From NCBI GenBank assembly GCA_030144725.1, contig JASKMD010000014.1:2231646-2295645 (forward strand): a stretch of DNA of 64,000 nt. Direction: 5' to 3'. The stretch comes from Haematococcus lacustris (lineage: Eukaryota; Chlorophyta; Chlorophyceae; Chlamydomonadales; Haematococcaceae). The position numbers were made by a program, and so were the translations under genes. This document shows, one piece after another, positions 19,695 to 32,948 of this stretch. The notes beneath the pieces were generated by a model. The model saw only the letters and a program-made list of their open reading frames with translations. It made no database searches and was not told the origin of the DNA. Positions within the stretch are counted from its first letter, which is position 1; every line of letters begins with the position of its first letter.

Positions 19695-22600
19695 TCAGGG
19701 AGAAGGCAGGGTGGTGGCGCAGACGCCCGACCCCGGGGCAAGGCCGGGCACCACTCCTGCTGCAAGGGTCAACAGCGTAGCGCCGTTGTTCTGGGCCTTG
19801 AACACCATGGTGGAGCGGCAGAACACGTTGGCGCCGCGGATGAAGGCGTTGGAGCGGATGTAACTCTGGGCACCCATGAGGGCGTCCAGCTGGGCGGTGG
19901 TCAGCCTCAGGAAGGCCTTGAGGAACACACGAGACGGCCCCGTAGTGGACAGGTTGACTACGCCGCAGCCATTGAAGCGCTGGCCGTTGGGCAGCAGGTA
20001 GGCCTGGTCGACCCGGGCTGCGGGCGTCAGGCTGAGCAGGGCGGTCTGCACCTCGCGCTGGAAGAGGTTGCACAGGTCCTCGGTCACGATGTCAATTGTG
20101 CTTCCTTGGAGGGGTGGGCTGAGAGTGACAGGGGTGGAAATGTAGAACTCGTACTGCTGGGTGGCTGGGGGAGGGGGAGAGGCGACAGGCACGGGTGGGG
20201 AGGGCGCCACAGTGATGATGGGGGGGGAGGGGGAGGGAGGAGGGGGAGGGGAGGGTGAAGGGGGAGGGGGAGGGGGGGGTGACTTGGGGGGAGGGGGGAA
20301 GGGGGAGGGCGAGCGCACAGGGGGGGGTAGGGGGCAGCACAGCGCTTGGGCCTTGGCTGTGCCACAGCTGAAGGTCCTCACAGGGTCCAGGCCCGCTGTG
20401 CCGGTGGCGGTCACCACTGAGCCGCAGGGGATGCCAGCTGTGATGACGAAGAAGGCGACCATGTCCTCGAAGTTGCGCACCATGGTGCTGATGACAGGCA
20501 GCGAGCCCACCGTGGTCTCGGTGATGCTGCCAAAGCCTGGCGAGCCAAATGGCACGTTGCCGCTGGTGATGACGTTGCTGGGCAGGTTGCGGGGCAGGAT
20601 GTTGGAATCCAGCTGCTGCAGGCGGAACAGGTTGTACACCGTGTTGCTGATGGAGGGGAAGTCCAGCACCGAGGGGATCACGTCCGGCGAGGAGAACTGG
20701 TTGGTGTCCAGGTCGACCTGCACGCTGAAGATGCCAGCGGGGGGGGGAGGGGGGGGAGGGGAGGGGGAAGGGGGAGGGGAGGGTGCGGGGGAGGGAGAAG
20801 GAGGGGTTGGGGGAGAGGGGGGGAGGGGGGAGGGAGGAGGGGAGGGGGAGGGAGGAGGTGCGGGGGAGGGGGGAGGAGGGGGAGGGGGAGGGGGGCTCAG
20901 AGGGGGTGGGGGTGGGAAGGGGGGTGGGGGGGAGCACGAGCTGAAGCCAGCCAGCACGGTGGCACCCCCAGCGCTGCTGCCAGAGTAGGTCAGGTTGGTG
21001 CTGCTGCCACACAGGTCGGAGAAGGTGATGGTGTCCGCACAGCTCAGCACAGGGGTGCGAGTGGAGGCGATGAAGGACACCAGGTTCGGGCTGCTGGTCA
21101 CGAACAAGTAAAAGGGCGCCAGCTGGGTCACGTTGGTCAGGGCCAGCACGGCGGTGAAGGTGGTGGCAGTGTTGGGCGGGTAGGGGGTGAAGGTCACAGG
21201 GGGGGCAGGGGAGATGTCGAAAGGGCGAGGTGATGGCAGCAACGTCACGAACAGCGTGTTGAGCACATTCACAAAGCTGGTCAGGTCCATGCCCATGGGT
21301 GCGGTAGAGGCACGGGTCATCGACACTCGGACGGCACAGTTGGGCAGGGGAGGGGAGGGGGGTGTGGGTGAGGGAGGGGGAGGGGAGGGGCTGGGAGGAG
21401 GGGGGCTGGGGGAAGGAGGGGGGGTGGGCAAGGGGGGGCTGGGGGGGGTAGGAGGGGAGGGGGGGCTGGATGGTGGGGGAGGGGGAGAGCTGCAGACGAT
21501 TGGCGCGTTGGTGCTGTTCATGACCAATACAACAGGCATACTGGGAGGGAAGGGCAGGGTGACCATGTTGCCAGAGGGTATGGGGAAGCGGATGAAGGGG
21601 GCGAAGGGCAGGGTGGCCAGCGCTGGCTGATCAGGGAAGCTGAAGGCGGTGCTGTTGAAGCCACTGTAGGCCACAGTGAAGTAAGGGTTGGTCCAAAAGT
21701 TGGTGGCAGATGGTAACGACTGGAAGTCGGTGCCACGGCCTGGCACACCACCCAGGTCACCCTGGAAGTACAGGGCGAACAGGTTGCACACTGGGGTGGC
21801 TCCTGCGCGGTCGATGCCCATGGTCCTCAGCAGGCCCACCCAGTTGTTGGACACCGCGTTGATGGGGGTGGGCAGGGCCACGCCGACTGTGGTCTGGGCG
21901 AACAGGGAGAACATGAAGTCGCGGTCCACGGGCAGGCCAAAGGCAATGGCCTTGAGCAGCACGGAGGTGCGCAGCACACCCGTCAGGGGGTCCTGGTTGC
22001 TGTACAGGGTGCAGTACTGGGCAGGGTTGTTGGTGCGGCCCACCAAGAAGGGGGCCAGGAACGTGTCGATGGCATTGCAGTGGGCCTGGGTCAGGATGGC
22101 GCCCGACACATTGAAGTACCAGGCAGAGTAGGTGTTGAGGGTGGGTGGCGCGGGAGGGGAGGGGGGAGCAGGGGAGGGGGAGGGGGGCGGAGGGGAGGGG
22201 GGTGGTGGTGAGGGGGAGGGAGGGGGGGGGCTGGGGCTGGGAGGCAGAGGGGCAGGGCTGGGAGAGGGAGGGGAGGGGGGAGGAGGGGGCACTGGGGGGC
22301 GGTTGAAGCCACGGCTGGAGCAGGACTGGGGCAGGCCCAGCGACATCAGGTCCAGGACGCCCTGGTTGGAGGGCAGGTTCAGGCCAATGGTGACGGTGGA
22401 GGCAGGCCAGTATCCATTGCTGGCGGGGTCCAGGTTCACATGGAAGTTGTTCTGGTAGTTGGTAACTGAGGCAATGGGGTTGCTGGCATTGAAGGTAGAG
22501 CTGGACGCTGAACCAGATCCCAGGGAAAAGACTGTGGGCGACACAACATTCATGTCTGCGCAGCCGCAAGCTGAGCTGGCACGGGTGATGGTGGTGGCGC

Positions 22601-24389
22601 TCAGCACGTTGGTGACGTTGATGTTGGTGAGGGAGCCTGAGGGAGTGTTGGCCAGCGCAAGTCTGGTGGTGACATTGACACCACTGGCATAGTCTGCAGC
22701 CTGGCAGCCAGGGGACAGGGAGAACTTGGTGACGGTGAACAGCGGCTGGATGGCCAGCTGGGGGGCAGCAGACAGGTCCTTGGTGAACTGGGGACCAGTC
22801 AGCCTGGTCAGGTTGGCAGGGGCTGCGCGAGGGTAGCAGCCAGGGCCCTGGGGCAGCTGCTGGGGGGACCCTGACGAGTAGTCCAGGAAGCGGTACTCAG
22901 CCAGGTTGGGGTTGCACACGCTCTTTAGGTCAATCTGGTAAGTGAAGCAAGACCACAGCCTGCACAACAGACCAGAGGTGGCAGTGTGACTGATGAAACA
23001 TGCAGTCATGTGGTAGGTGACTGATGAGGTATCCGTCAGATTTGCAGTCAAGCATGATGCACCATGGACAACAATGACGATGCGGATTGTATGGCGGGGG
23101 CTCACCTGTTGTCTGCACCGCTCAGCGAATCAGAGGTCAGCAGGTTGGTGTACTGGGGAAACTGCGTCTGGCTCTGCATGTTCTCCAGCGCGTCCCAGAC
23201 GAACAACGAGCCGACGGTGGGGCCGCTGGCAGTGCCGTTGTAGTCGGCACGGGGCTGGGCGTGGAGGTACTGGCCGTTAAAGAGCGAGTTGAAAAACAAG
23301 GGCGGGGTTGCTGGGTCGGGACCGATACCACGGGTGGCGGGGAAGGTGGCGTTCAGGGACACGGTCAGGTACAGGATGTCGTTGTAGTCCTTGAAGATGT
23401 AGAGGATACCAACCTGCAGCAGGGTGAAGGCCGACAACATCAGGCATAGGGAAGATGATGTGGAAGGTAACCAAAGTAAGCTTTGGGCTAATGTATACGA
23501 CTAGGGTTTGCATGACTCGCATGACCATTACCTTGCTGTATGAGAAGTCGGGAACAAGCGGGGCAGGGGACGGGGACTTGTCCACCAGGTCCAGGGTGAT
23601 GACCTTGTTGTCGCAGGCGTTGGTCAGAGGCAGGGTCCAGGGGTAGCTGGGCCAGCCAGCACCGGGAATCCTGCACTGGGTGGAAACGCTGCCCCAGCTG
23701 TCGGCAGTCTGCAGGGGCACAAGCAGACAGGGGACAAGCTGGTGTTGGGTAGAGGTTCAGTACATGCACGAAATGCTTCGGAGTGTGGTTCATGCACCGC
23801 ATGGAGGTGTGCAGCACAACATGCAGCACAATAACGTGTGCAGCACCTGAGATCACATGATCATGTTACGTACAACCAGATGGCACCAACATGATGTGGC
23901 ACCCACGTTGCACTGTGTGGGATTCAGCGCGGTTGCGCCAAAGCTGTTGCTGGTGCACACTGGGGTGGTCTGGACGGCGTTGCTGCCGTAGGAGGTAGGG
24001 CCGTCCACACCACAGCCTGGGTTAGGGATGTTGGCGAGGGACACAGCGCATGAGCTGTTAGAGGCGCACTGCCCGCCGTTGGTCAGCGGGTAGCGCCTGT
24101 AGCTGAGGGGACCACCAGAACCGTCTGCGCCACCGTAGACATTGCCCCAGTTGCGTGTGCCCCAGGTCTGTACTGCGGGAGTGGAAGGGGCCGTGGTGAT
24201 GGCCGTGTTGGCGCCACCCTCTGCCATACGGCACCAACGGGCTGCGGCAAACTGGTTGGGTGAGGTGACAATGGCGGATCTGAATGGGCAGGAGGCAGTA
24301 GAAGGAACGAAGGAGCGCAGGTCGGGCTGGGCTGCTACGAAGGCGAGCGTTGTCGTGAGGACAGCAGCCAGCAGAGCTGACCGTGCCAT
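19695..24389 (-). CDS. Pherophorin-like, proline-rich extracellular-matrix glycoprotein
   Basis: Four exons with GT-AG borders and agreeing phases: 23907-24389, 23532-23708, 23106-23413 and 19695-22959, giving 1410 aa. Residues 1-20 are a signal peptide (MARSALLAAVLTTTLAFVAA). The N-terminal ~540 residues form a Cys-containing globular region. Then come four Pro/Ser-Pro spacers (about 543-596, 815-862, 999-1063 and 1199-1254), each followed by a 130-220 residue module that starts with a beta-strand-like segment (YFNVSG, VRVSMT, FSVQVDL, YEFYIS). This SPPPP-rod/globule alternation is the hallmark of pherophorins and related hydroxyproline-rich wall proteins of volvocine algae, which are secreted and glycosylated. 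The repeated modules suggest internal duplication. Exact subfamily is not resolved. The 3' end faces the retrotransposon region, and APC4 lies upstream in the same orientation. Confidence 0.87.
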
Positions 24390-25205
24390 CGCGTGTAGTG
24401 CCTGCGGTGCAGTGGAGCGGTTACCAGCTTTGTATCATGGAATGGGCATCCTGCCATCAGCGCAAGCTCGCATAACTGGCTGCTGGAAGACACGGTGGCC
24501 CTCACCTCTGGGGAGCTTGGGAAAGAAAGGTGCCTTCAGGGCAAAGTGGGTGAGAAACGGCTCAGCCGAGTGCACCTCTTGTCAAGAGCACACCTGTTTG
24601 AAGGCAGGGCGGCGGGGCTCGCATCAAAAGTCTCCAGCAGTACAGTGACGGTGTGACGTTCTGCGCGTTTTGTAATCCGGCCAGTTCCCCTGCCGCCGCC
24701 TGGCCAGGTCGTGTTCACGCTGCACACCTTGCCTCTCCCTCCTTCACATCCCGCTAGCATGCTCCTTGAAGTCTGCAAGCCAGCAGTACAGCCTGCTCCC
24801 GGTGCAGGGACCTGTTCCGGCTCCAAGGGGGGTTGCTGTACTAAATGTGCAGTTCAAAAAGGCATGGACCCAAGTTCTGCTGCGCCCCACCTCCTGCAGC
24901 CCACACCACAAACTAGAGTACAAAGACGAAATCGGGGGCTATGCTGCGGTTCAGGGTTCACTTGTGTGCACCTATGGGACGTCCATCTACGTATTTCAAC
25001 ATATGTCGATCGTCTAGTTCCAGCACTAGTAGAGCTGGCACCACTGGGCATGCAGCTGTACTGGATTCAGTTGTGTGCACTCTTATGTGTGCGTGCCGTC
25101 ATAAGGAAGGGTCGCCACCCATTGTGTCGCAATAATCTTGCAGGTATGTGGCACGATGCCCAGCTATGCCCGCTGCTCGCATCCAGATAGTGTATAGGTG
25201 CAGGC
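24390..25205. other. Intergenic between APC4 3' end and pherophorin 5' end
   Basis: It holds the presumed promoter and 5' leader of the pherophorin-like gene and the 3' region of APC4. No TATA box or other element could be assigned with confidence, and no other gene is seen. Confidence 0.5.
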
Positions 25206-28200
25206 TCAGACTGAGCAAGTGCGTGCGGCATCGCGGGCTGGGGTTTGCAGGGTGTGTTCGTCATCTGCAGTACTGCCCATTGCCTCATCCTCCTCACAAT
25301 CCAGCACAAATAGCTGGCCATCTGCACTGCTGACGGCCACCACGCCCCGTGTGCCGCTGGCAAGTAGTGGGGGCACCAGCAGGGGCTGCTTGCTGCCAGC
25401 TGCAGTCATCTCTGCCCTAGCTGCAGCCACACCTACGAGGAGGTCGGCCGGGCTTGCTCTGCAGCCAGAGAGGTGCGTCACCGGCAGTGATGGCCTAGGG
25501 GCAGGCGGGGCGGCTGCGTTACAGCCTGGCACAGACCAAGTCCTGAGACCCAGGGTTGACTGCCGCACAGCCGCTGCTGCGTGCATGTCTCCTAGTCCTG
25601 TGAGCCCTGCAGCAGCAGCGCGCCTTGCAGCCCCCGCCTGCACTGCAGCCAGAGTATTGGTGGCGCCTTGCGCCAAGCATGCCTGCGAGGACCAGGCAAG
25701 CACTGGGCTGGTGAGGGGCAGTGCAAAGCAGCCTCAAGCAGTGCTGGCGCCATGTGTGGAATGTAGCATGAGAGGAGGGCTGGCTGCTACACTGGGGAAC
25801 AGGCAGCAACATGTCCACTCCGGCTAAGGGGGCTGTGGCAGAACACGTCTACTGCAGTGGGCGCTCATGCTGTTGCCAACCCCACCCACCTCCAGCAGTG
25901 ACCCCCAACGCCACCAGTCCTGGACCTCACATAGCTGCACTGCAGGCAGGAGCATTACCATGCTGCTCGGCCATGATCCTACTTCGCCAGGATTAGTCTC
26001 TGCTGCTTGTCTGGCTAGGAGGAGCAGCAGCTGGCCGTCCTTGTATGGAGCCAAGTCGGTCGCACACACACCCAGAGGGAGCAGCACCAGCAGGGCGCGG
26101 GCCTGCGTCCAGGAGGGCAGGCCAAGCTCTGTGCTCCACTGCCGCCGCTGCCCTGCCATATACACTCCTGGCAGCTGACCAGCATTACTATTCACAGCCG
26201 CAACACACGACAGGAAGTGGTTAATGTTGGCAGGGACATAGCCCACAGCCACTGACAGCACCACACCCAGCTCCGGGCCAAGATGGCATGGCGTGACAGC
26301 CTGGCATGGCTGCTGGCCCTGTTTCAGTACAGTGGCTGCCCCATGCCTCTGGCGGTGGCGGGACAGTGAGTAGGGCCTGGCAGCATGGCGGCTGGCTACA
26401 CTTGTTTGCAAGACCCTGCTAACCCGAGCTGTCAGCTGCCTATCCTTCCTGTAGGCTGATGACATGGCTGGCAGTGGTCAGCCTGGAGGTGGCAGCGAGT
26501 GGGACATGCGGCAGCTCCTTACAGCTGTTTAGCAGATTGCTAGACAGTCAGCAGTTCGCAGCCCACACCAGCCCACACCCTATTGCAGGTCAGGCAGCTG
26601 TGGGCCTTAATAGGGGATTGGACAATGTGACGGCGTGGCAGCCAGTGCGAGCCTGGCCAATAGCAATGAGCCTTAACTAGGAAGTGCCGGGGCTGACCGC
26701 ACCTGCACCCCCGTCACGGTGCCAAAGCAGGTGTCTTGCCCCTCCCTAAGCTGGTCTGCCTGCTGCCCACTTGCGCCAGCCTTGCACTGCAGCTCCAACA
26801 GCAGCACACCTTCTTGCGCCCTGCCTGCTGTGTGCTGTGGAGGACTAGGCTGCGGAGGGCTGGGAGACGTGCTGCCAAATACATGCTGCTGGCGGCAGTG
26901 GCGCAGCAGACCAGCAGGCACGTGCATTGCTAGGGTGACTGAGCAGGAGGCTGCTGCAGAGCGGTCAGGACATGGCGGCAGGCCCTCGGCCTTCAGCTGC
27001 GGCAGCACCACTGCCAGGGGGGTGGAGCAACCCCCGCCATGCTTGCCGCTGTCTGTCCCGTGCAGCTCCTCCATGGAGTGGCAGCCCTGTAGCGCAGCAG
27101 CTGGCAGTGAAGGCAGGATGGTCAGTGAGGCCAGAGGGGTCACACCGGGCGACAGGCGGCCAGGCAGCCCCTGCAGCAGCAGCTCCACCTCCGCCTGCAG
27201 TGCAGCCAACTGCTTGCGCAGGGGCCGGCACGGCCAGTCTCCTGCAGCCGCCCCGCTGCTGCCCCCTGCTGGTGGCCGGCCTGGGCCTGGGTCATGGCTG
27301 TCCAGGGCAATGGCTGGGTCAGGGCAGGTGGCAGAGGGCTGCACCGGGCTGCCCTGCACCTGCCCAGCTTGCTCCACCCGGTGCTTTGGGGGGCCTGGGC
27401 TGCTTTCTTGTTGCAGTTGTTTGGGTGCAGTCCAAGCAGAGGGAGACCCAGGTGTGTGCAGCAGGTGCAGCAGAGGGCGCAGGTCCTCTAGGGGCAGCGC
27501 CTGATGCCAGGTGAGGGAGGCGGGTGCCAGGTCAGGATCCACCCAGCCCTCCTGCAGCCAGCAGCATTCACACCCGCTGAGCCTGGTGCCCTGCAGACCG
27601 CAGCAGCAGCTTATACATGGCGGCAGCAGCCAGTGCAGGGCAGGCTGGGCAAGGTGGGATGGTGGGCAGAGCATGGGGCGCACTGTGGCATGAGCACCCA
27701 TCCTTTCCATGCTGCACCCTTAGTAACATGTTCTACATTACAGACTGGCGGTGCCTGACCACCCTCATGACAGCAGTGGCAGCCGCACCAGAAGCAGCAC
27801 CAAGCTGAAAGAGCGCTCATGCCGGTGGTGAGGTGGGCATGATGGTGGGCAGGGCCATGGGCTGCGCATGCCTGACCCTGGCCCTGCTCACTGGCACCCA
27901 GCTAGCCCTGTCCTTGCCCCAGACCCGGGCCCTAGCCTCCTTGTCACCGTCAAGTCCGGAGTGAGGCAGTCAGTGTGCAACCCAGCCTCCAGCAGGGCCG
28001 CCACCGCTGCCTCGTCCACATGCATGCTGGCAGCCGCACAGCCAGCAGCGCTGAGGCCACCCGGCAGCGAGGCTGCAGCCTCAGGCGCCACCTCATCGTC
28101 CAGCACCAGCACTGCAGCCCAGAGCCACAACACACCCACACACCTGGCTGCACACACACACACACACTTGACACAGGCATCTGGGAGAGGGACGTGGCTG

Positions 28201-31200
28201 CACCCCTGTCTGATAGTGTCTGCGGGGTCTGTCTGGAGCTTGCCATCCTGCCAGCTGCCCCCTGGCTGTCACCCAAACCGGCCATGCCCTGCTTGCCTGT
28301 CCTCAACAGCCAGCTGCACAGCGCCCGGTACTGAGCCCCCAGGCGGCTGCAGGACAAGCGCAGCGCCTCCGCCCCTAGCAGCGCCCGCGCAGCCTCAGCC
28401 TCAGCAGCACCGCACAGCTCGGCCTGAGGCGGCATACAGGGGCAAGGGGAGGAGGGCCAGCCTGGGGTGGCAGCAGGGGTCCAAGCGGGGGTCCTGGATC
28501 AGGAGCGGTGGAAAGGAGGGGCAGGAAGAAAGTCAGGACCGAGAGCATGAGGGCAGTTCACTGGTCTGCCAGGAGGCACACAACTGCTGCCCCAGCTAGC
28601 CCTAGCTAGCCCCCGCTAGTCCGTACCACACTGCAGCGGCCCTCAGCACCCCGCCGGCCTCCCCCAGGGTTAACCACCTGCAGCCCCAGCTCCTGTGCGG
28701 CCCCGCCCTGGGGCGCTGCCAGCCCCCTTAGCTCACCCAGCAGGAAGCAGGCGCAGTGCAGGGCCGGCTGGACCTGCAGCGCAGTGGCAGGGCAGCAGTA
28801 GCATCCTTCACACAGGGCAGCCGCTGAGTTCACCGCAGCCAAGGGTCCTGGGCCTTGCCCCCTGCTGGACTGCCCCCCTCCCCTCCACCTGCTCCTGCAG
28901 CAGCGCGTGCACAGCTTGCAGGCTGCCGTCCAGCATCTTGGCCAGCCGGCGCAGTCCAGCCTCCGTGAGCCGGCCTGACAGGAAGGCCGCCAGCCCTGGG
29001 CTTGCCACCCCTGAGGCACAGCCAGCAAACACCCGTGTCTCCCTCGCCTAGCAGCCTGGTTTGAAGCGCAGGGGGGCAGCAGTCAGGCTGGGCAGTCACC
29101 TGAGGCCAGGGTGCAGGCCAGCTCGGCTGCCACCGCCTCCTCTTCGCTGACCTGCTCGCCCTCCGGGCCCTGCAGCCCCTGCAGCCCCTCCTGGTGGTCG
29201 AGCAGGCAGCTGGCCAGCACCCCCAGCTGCTTCACCAGCTCGGCCTGGGCGGACTGCCACTGACGCCCAGCCTTAGCCACAGCGGCGCTGGCCACTGCAC
29301 AGCTCAGCATGGGGCGCACAGGCAGGGAGTGAAGCGAGCCAGGAGGGGCAGGGGCCCCATGTGCCGCCCCATGTACCTGCTCTGGCCCCATAACCCCCTT
29401 GGCCCTGACACTGCCTGGCTGCTTCTTATGGCCCCAGCAGCTCTGGATGTGCCTCCGCTGCACCTGCCAGCCCCCCACCCACCTGCCAGTGTTTGCTGGA
29501 GCTCCCCTGCCAGCACAGCCAGCAGGTGCAGGTCAGCATGGCGCTGGTGCAGGCCGCCCAGCCAGTGGACCCGGCAGGTCAATGCGCCTGCACCCAGGCC
29601 CAGCTGAGCAGGTCGCGGCAGCCAGGCAGACCCATCAGCAATGGATGGCAAGGGCGTCAAGGGTGGTAAGGGTGGCAAGGGCGTCAAGGGTGGTAAGGGG
29701 GCGTCAAGGGTGATGGGCAAGAGGTCAGGGAGTGGTTGGTGCAGCAGCTGGCACTGGCCGCACCTGCCGCCAGGTCATCAGGCAGGCAGTCAGGAGCCAG
29801 GCAGGCTGTTGTGATGAGGAAGGCCAGGTCGCGGCTGAGGTGAGCGCTGCTCTGCAGCCAGGTTGCACACAGGGCTGGCACCTGGGGCCAGGGGCCACAG
29901 CCTCCGGCGCACCGCCTGGCCACCCACCTGCCAGGTAAGACCCCTGGCCTCGGACCCCGTCCCTCCCTCAGACCCAGCGGGTTCAGCAGGGGCAGGCAAT
30001 GTGGAGGGGTCGTGGGCTGCAGCTGTTGGGAGGTACAGGAACTGGAAGCTGCCAAAGGCCGCCACCGCCACCTCCCCGCGGCTGGTGCTGGCCACCAGGC
30101 AGTTGAGCGCCTGTGTCCACAATGCAGGGCATGCAGGCAGGCTGTGGCTGGGGCCAGAGGCAGGGCAGCAGCAGGCTGCGACAGCCACACTGCAGCGTGT
30201 CTCCTGCCACACTGCAGCCAGTACCTGACCTCGGGTGCGGGCGGCCAGTCACCAGGGGCGGGACTGCCTCTCCTGTCCAGCCCCTGCTGGGCGGTGGCGC
30301 TGGCCAGGGCCATACCTGGCCAGCTCAGCAGGCGGTGGTGGCGCATCGCAAACATCTGCAGTAGGGCGGACAGGCCAGCGAGGTTGGTTGCAGGTGCAGT
30401 GCAGCTCAGCTGGAGGCTGACAGGGGCTCAGTTGATTCGTGCTGCTCTGCCCCCCGCAAGCCCCTGGGCCATGGTGAGCGTGCTGCTGACCTGCTGCTGA
30501 GCTGACTTGGGCTGCAGAGGCAGCGCCTGCACCCAGGACAGGCTGACCACCGGTGCCGCCCCCCCTGGCCTGCCCTGCGGCCCAGGCAGCCAGTGGCTCA
30601 GCACCCTGCAGCGCTCCACGTCATACAGCGTCACCCGCCCGTCACTGCCTGCCGCTGCCAGCACCTTGCCTGCAGGGAGCAGCGGGCAGCAGTGGGCAGC
30701 TGTGACAGCCGCCAAGGTGCTGTGCTGGACTCACACAGCGGTTGAGTCACCCTGGTGAGGACTGCAGGTCAGCTGTGTGGCCGCACCCCTGCGCTGCCTT
30801 GCCACACTCCAGCCCTGGGGTTACCCAACGGCCAGCTCCTGGCAGCTGGTCTGAGGCAGCAGGGCAAGAGGGCAGGCAGAGGGGGCAGCACAACAGGGCT
30901 GATGGCACTGCTGATGGGAGCAGGTCCTGGTGGCCAGCCCCAGGACCCCAGCTGACCACCTGGCCTCCAGGACCTGCGCTGGAAGCTCTGGTAACCTGGT
31001 ATTCTGGCCTTATGGTACAACTGGGTACATTAGCTGCATGCTTGTATGCCTCAAGCTGGCTGCTCCCCTGCCACCCATCAGGGCAGGTGGCATGCGGGGC
31101 AGCAGCGACTCACACCGTCTGGGCAGGGCCTGGCCCTCTTCTGCTCCCTTCCTCCTGCACACATCCCTCCCCCCAGCTTGCCATCCCACCCACCCTCAGG

Positions 31201-31630
31201 CTGCCAACACAGCGATGTGAGCGTGTGCAAATCCAGCTGTGTGGACCACAGGCGCTGCGCGTCCAGTCGCTGTACGCTCAGCTGACCATCCTCAGTCACC
31301 AGCGCCAGCAGGTCCATGCAGGGACACCAGCTGCCCCCCACCACCTACGGCCAGCAAGCAGGGAGGTGCAGGCAAGAAGGGGAAAGGCGGCAGCCTGGCC
31401 AGTGGCAGTGTGGTAGGGTATGCCAGGCATTCCCGCATGGCACCCCTGGTGGAAACATTGACATGGCATGCAGTGGCCGCGGTGGTAAGGAGGAGGGCAT
31501 GGTGGGTGGTGCTGGGTGAGTTTAGTGCAGCTGGTACCTGATGTGTGAGGGGGGTGTCATGCAGCAGCGTGAAGGCAGGGCGCAGCAGGTGGGGCGATGA
31601 GGCCCACTGCTTGTCCTCATCAGGGGCCTC
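25206..31630 (-). CDS. APC4: Anaphase-promoting complex subunit 4 (5' exon not found)
   Basis: Multi-exon scaffold subunit of the APC/C ubiquitin ligase, which drives mitotic exit. Five 5' exons chain in phase: 31538-31630, 31194-31344, 30491-30669, 30230-30409, and one starting at 30110. They give the Apc4 WD40 N-terminus (CMDLLALVTEDGQLSVQRL, then GKVLAAAGSDGRVTLYDVE). Further exons show the Apc4 long-domain signatures LSRDLAFLI (near 29800), SPGLAAFLSGRLTEAGLRRL (near 28980) and CFLLGELRGL (near 28740). Nearer the 3' end are DLAPYKDGQLLLLLARQ (near 26030) and the conserved C-terminal strand GTRGVVAVSSADGQLFVLD before a Glu/Asp-rich tail and the stop at 25206. The start codon must lie in an exon upstream of 31630, because the first exon is preceded by a TAG at its acceptor. 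Internal exon borders between 30100 and 25700 were not all fixed. Confidence 0.87.
28148..28168 (+). repeat. (CA)n microsatellite in an APC4 intron
   Basis: About ten CA dinucleotides between APC4 exons. Confidence 0.85.
29641..29712 (+). repeat. Short minisatellite in an APC4 intron
   Basis: Repeats of GGCAAGGGCGTCAAGGGTGGTAA-type units, two to three copies, in an intron between APC4 exons. Confidence 0.75.
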
Positions 31631-32948
31631 CTATAGCCACGGTAGCAGGGTCCATACAGCTGTGCTGGCAAATGAGGTAAGTTGGCGCACATGCCGAGGG
31701 CAGAAGGTCCTGTACCTGGGCGCACAGTGACAAAGCTGGCGCCATGGCTGCTGACCCGCGAGTGTCGAGCGAGCGAGTACCGTGCGGAGAGTGACAAGAG
31801 TCGAAGGTATCAGGCAGCACGGCGGGGGGTTGGGTCACACTCGCACACTGCATCCCGTGAACTCTCGTTATGACATCGTGCAGCGTCATGAACTTGCATT
31901 CCTTTGCTTCCGCATTCTTTCACAATTCAAAAATGTCATGCATAGGGAGCGGCATGTATCATGATATCTCATGATACACGTATATGGACTATTAGGCATA
32001 TCATGATTATCATGATACAGTTATGATACATCCTTGGCGACCCTAGTTCGACTCCTGGTAATCGCAGACTTTCGAGTGCATTCGTCCGCTCAACCAGGTG
32101 TTTACAAAGCGCAACTAGCTCGTTCAGCTTGAGACTGATGCCTGGTAGGCTGTGATGCCACTGCTACTGATTGTGCTCTGTGCCAGTAGTGGCCAGGTAT
32201 GTATATGAAGTGGCCAGGTATGTATTGTTGCCGATGCAATGCATCTCTGCTTAGAGCAGGAGTGCACCTATATGTCCTCTGTTGATTGTGTTCATAGAGA
32301 TGAGGCTATTGGTTGTGTTCATAGAGACTATGCTAGGAAGCGTAGCTGCAGTTTTGGCTGCAGGATTACATGGTTGGTGACAACAAGCTCGCTAATCTCC
32401 CGTTAGCTAGGATGGCGGTGGGGATGATGGTGGTAAGCATCGCAAGTGAAAAGACAAACTTCGGTGCACTGCAGTCGTGCAAGTCAGGACTAGCTAGTCA
32501 ACCAGACATCGCCGCACTAGCGGGACTAGCTATGCAGCAATCTCCGCAGAGCGGAAGTAGCTAAACATTGTCTACAGGCCCGCCGTTTGGCTGATGTTGC
32601 CCACGCTGTGGATTTTCGGGCGCTACTTTTCGGCCAGCGCTTGCACACAGCAACTTCACTGGCCTTCACTGTTGAACTGGGACAGCCAAGCGGCAACATG
32701 CTTGCAACTTGCGGAACACATCGCTTGATGGCAGCATTGTTAAACAGCTGCTCTGGCGTCAGCCATGACCCCAGTGCACGATACATTGCTCAGAAGAGGT
32801 ACTGCCGGCCAACTGCCTCCTAACTGCCACCCGAACCTCAGCGCGCACGGTTACGACCAGTGCGCGAGGGTCATAGGGTCCCCACAGGCGTCTTGCGATG
32901 CAGAAACAGGGCTTATAATGAAATATAATGATATTATCATGATACCTG
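31631..32948. other. APC4 upstream region and unassigned DNA
   Basis: It should contain the APC4 promoter and first exon, which I could not place. Bases 31950-32030 are a palindrome-rich AT stretch built on ATCATGATA/TATCATGAT, and a related stretch (ATGATATTATCATGATA) occurs at 32926-32944 just before the candidate transposon end. No other gene is recognised. Confidence 0.45.

Noticed and set aside
32040..32062. TAGTTCGACTCC as a tRNA T-arm
   Set aside because: The flanking stem does not pair and no D- or anticodon arm is present.
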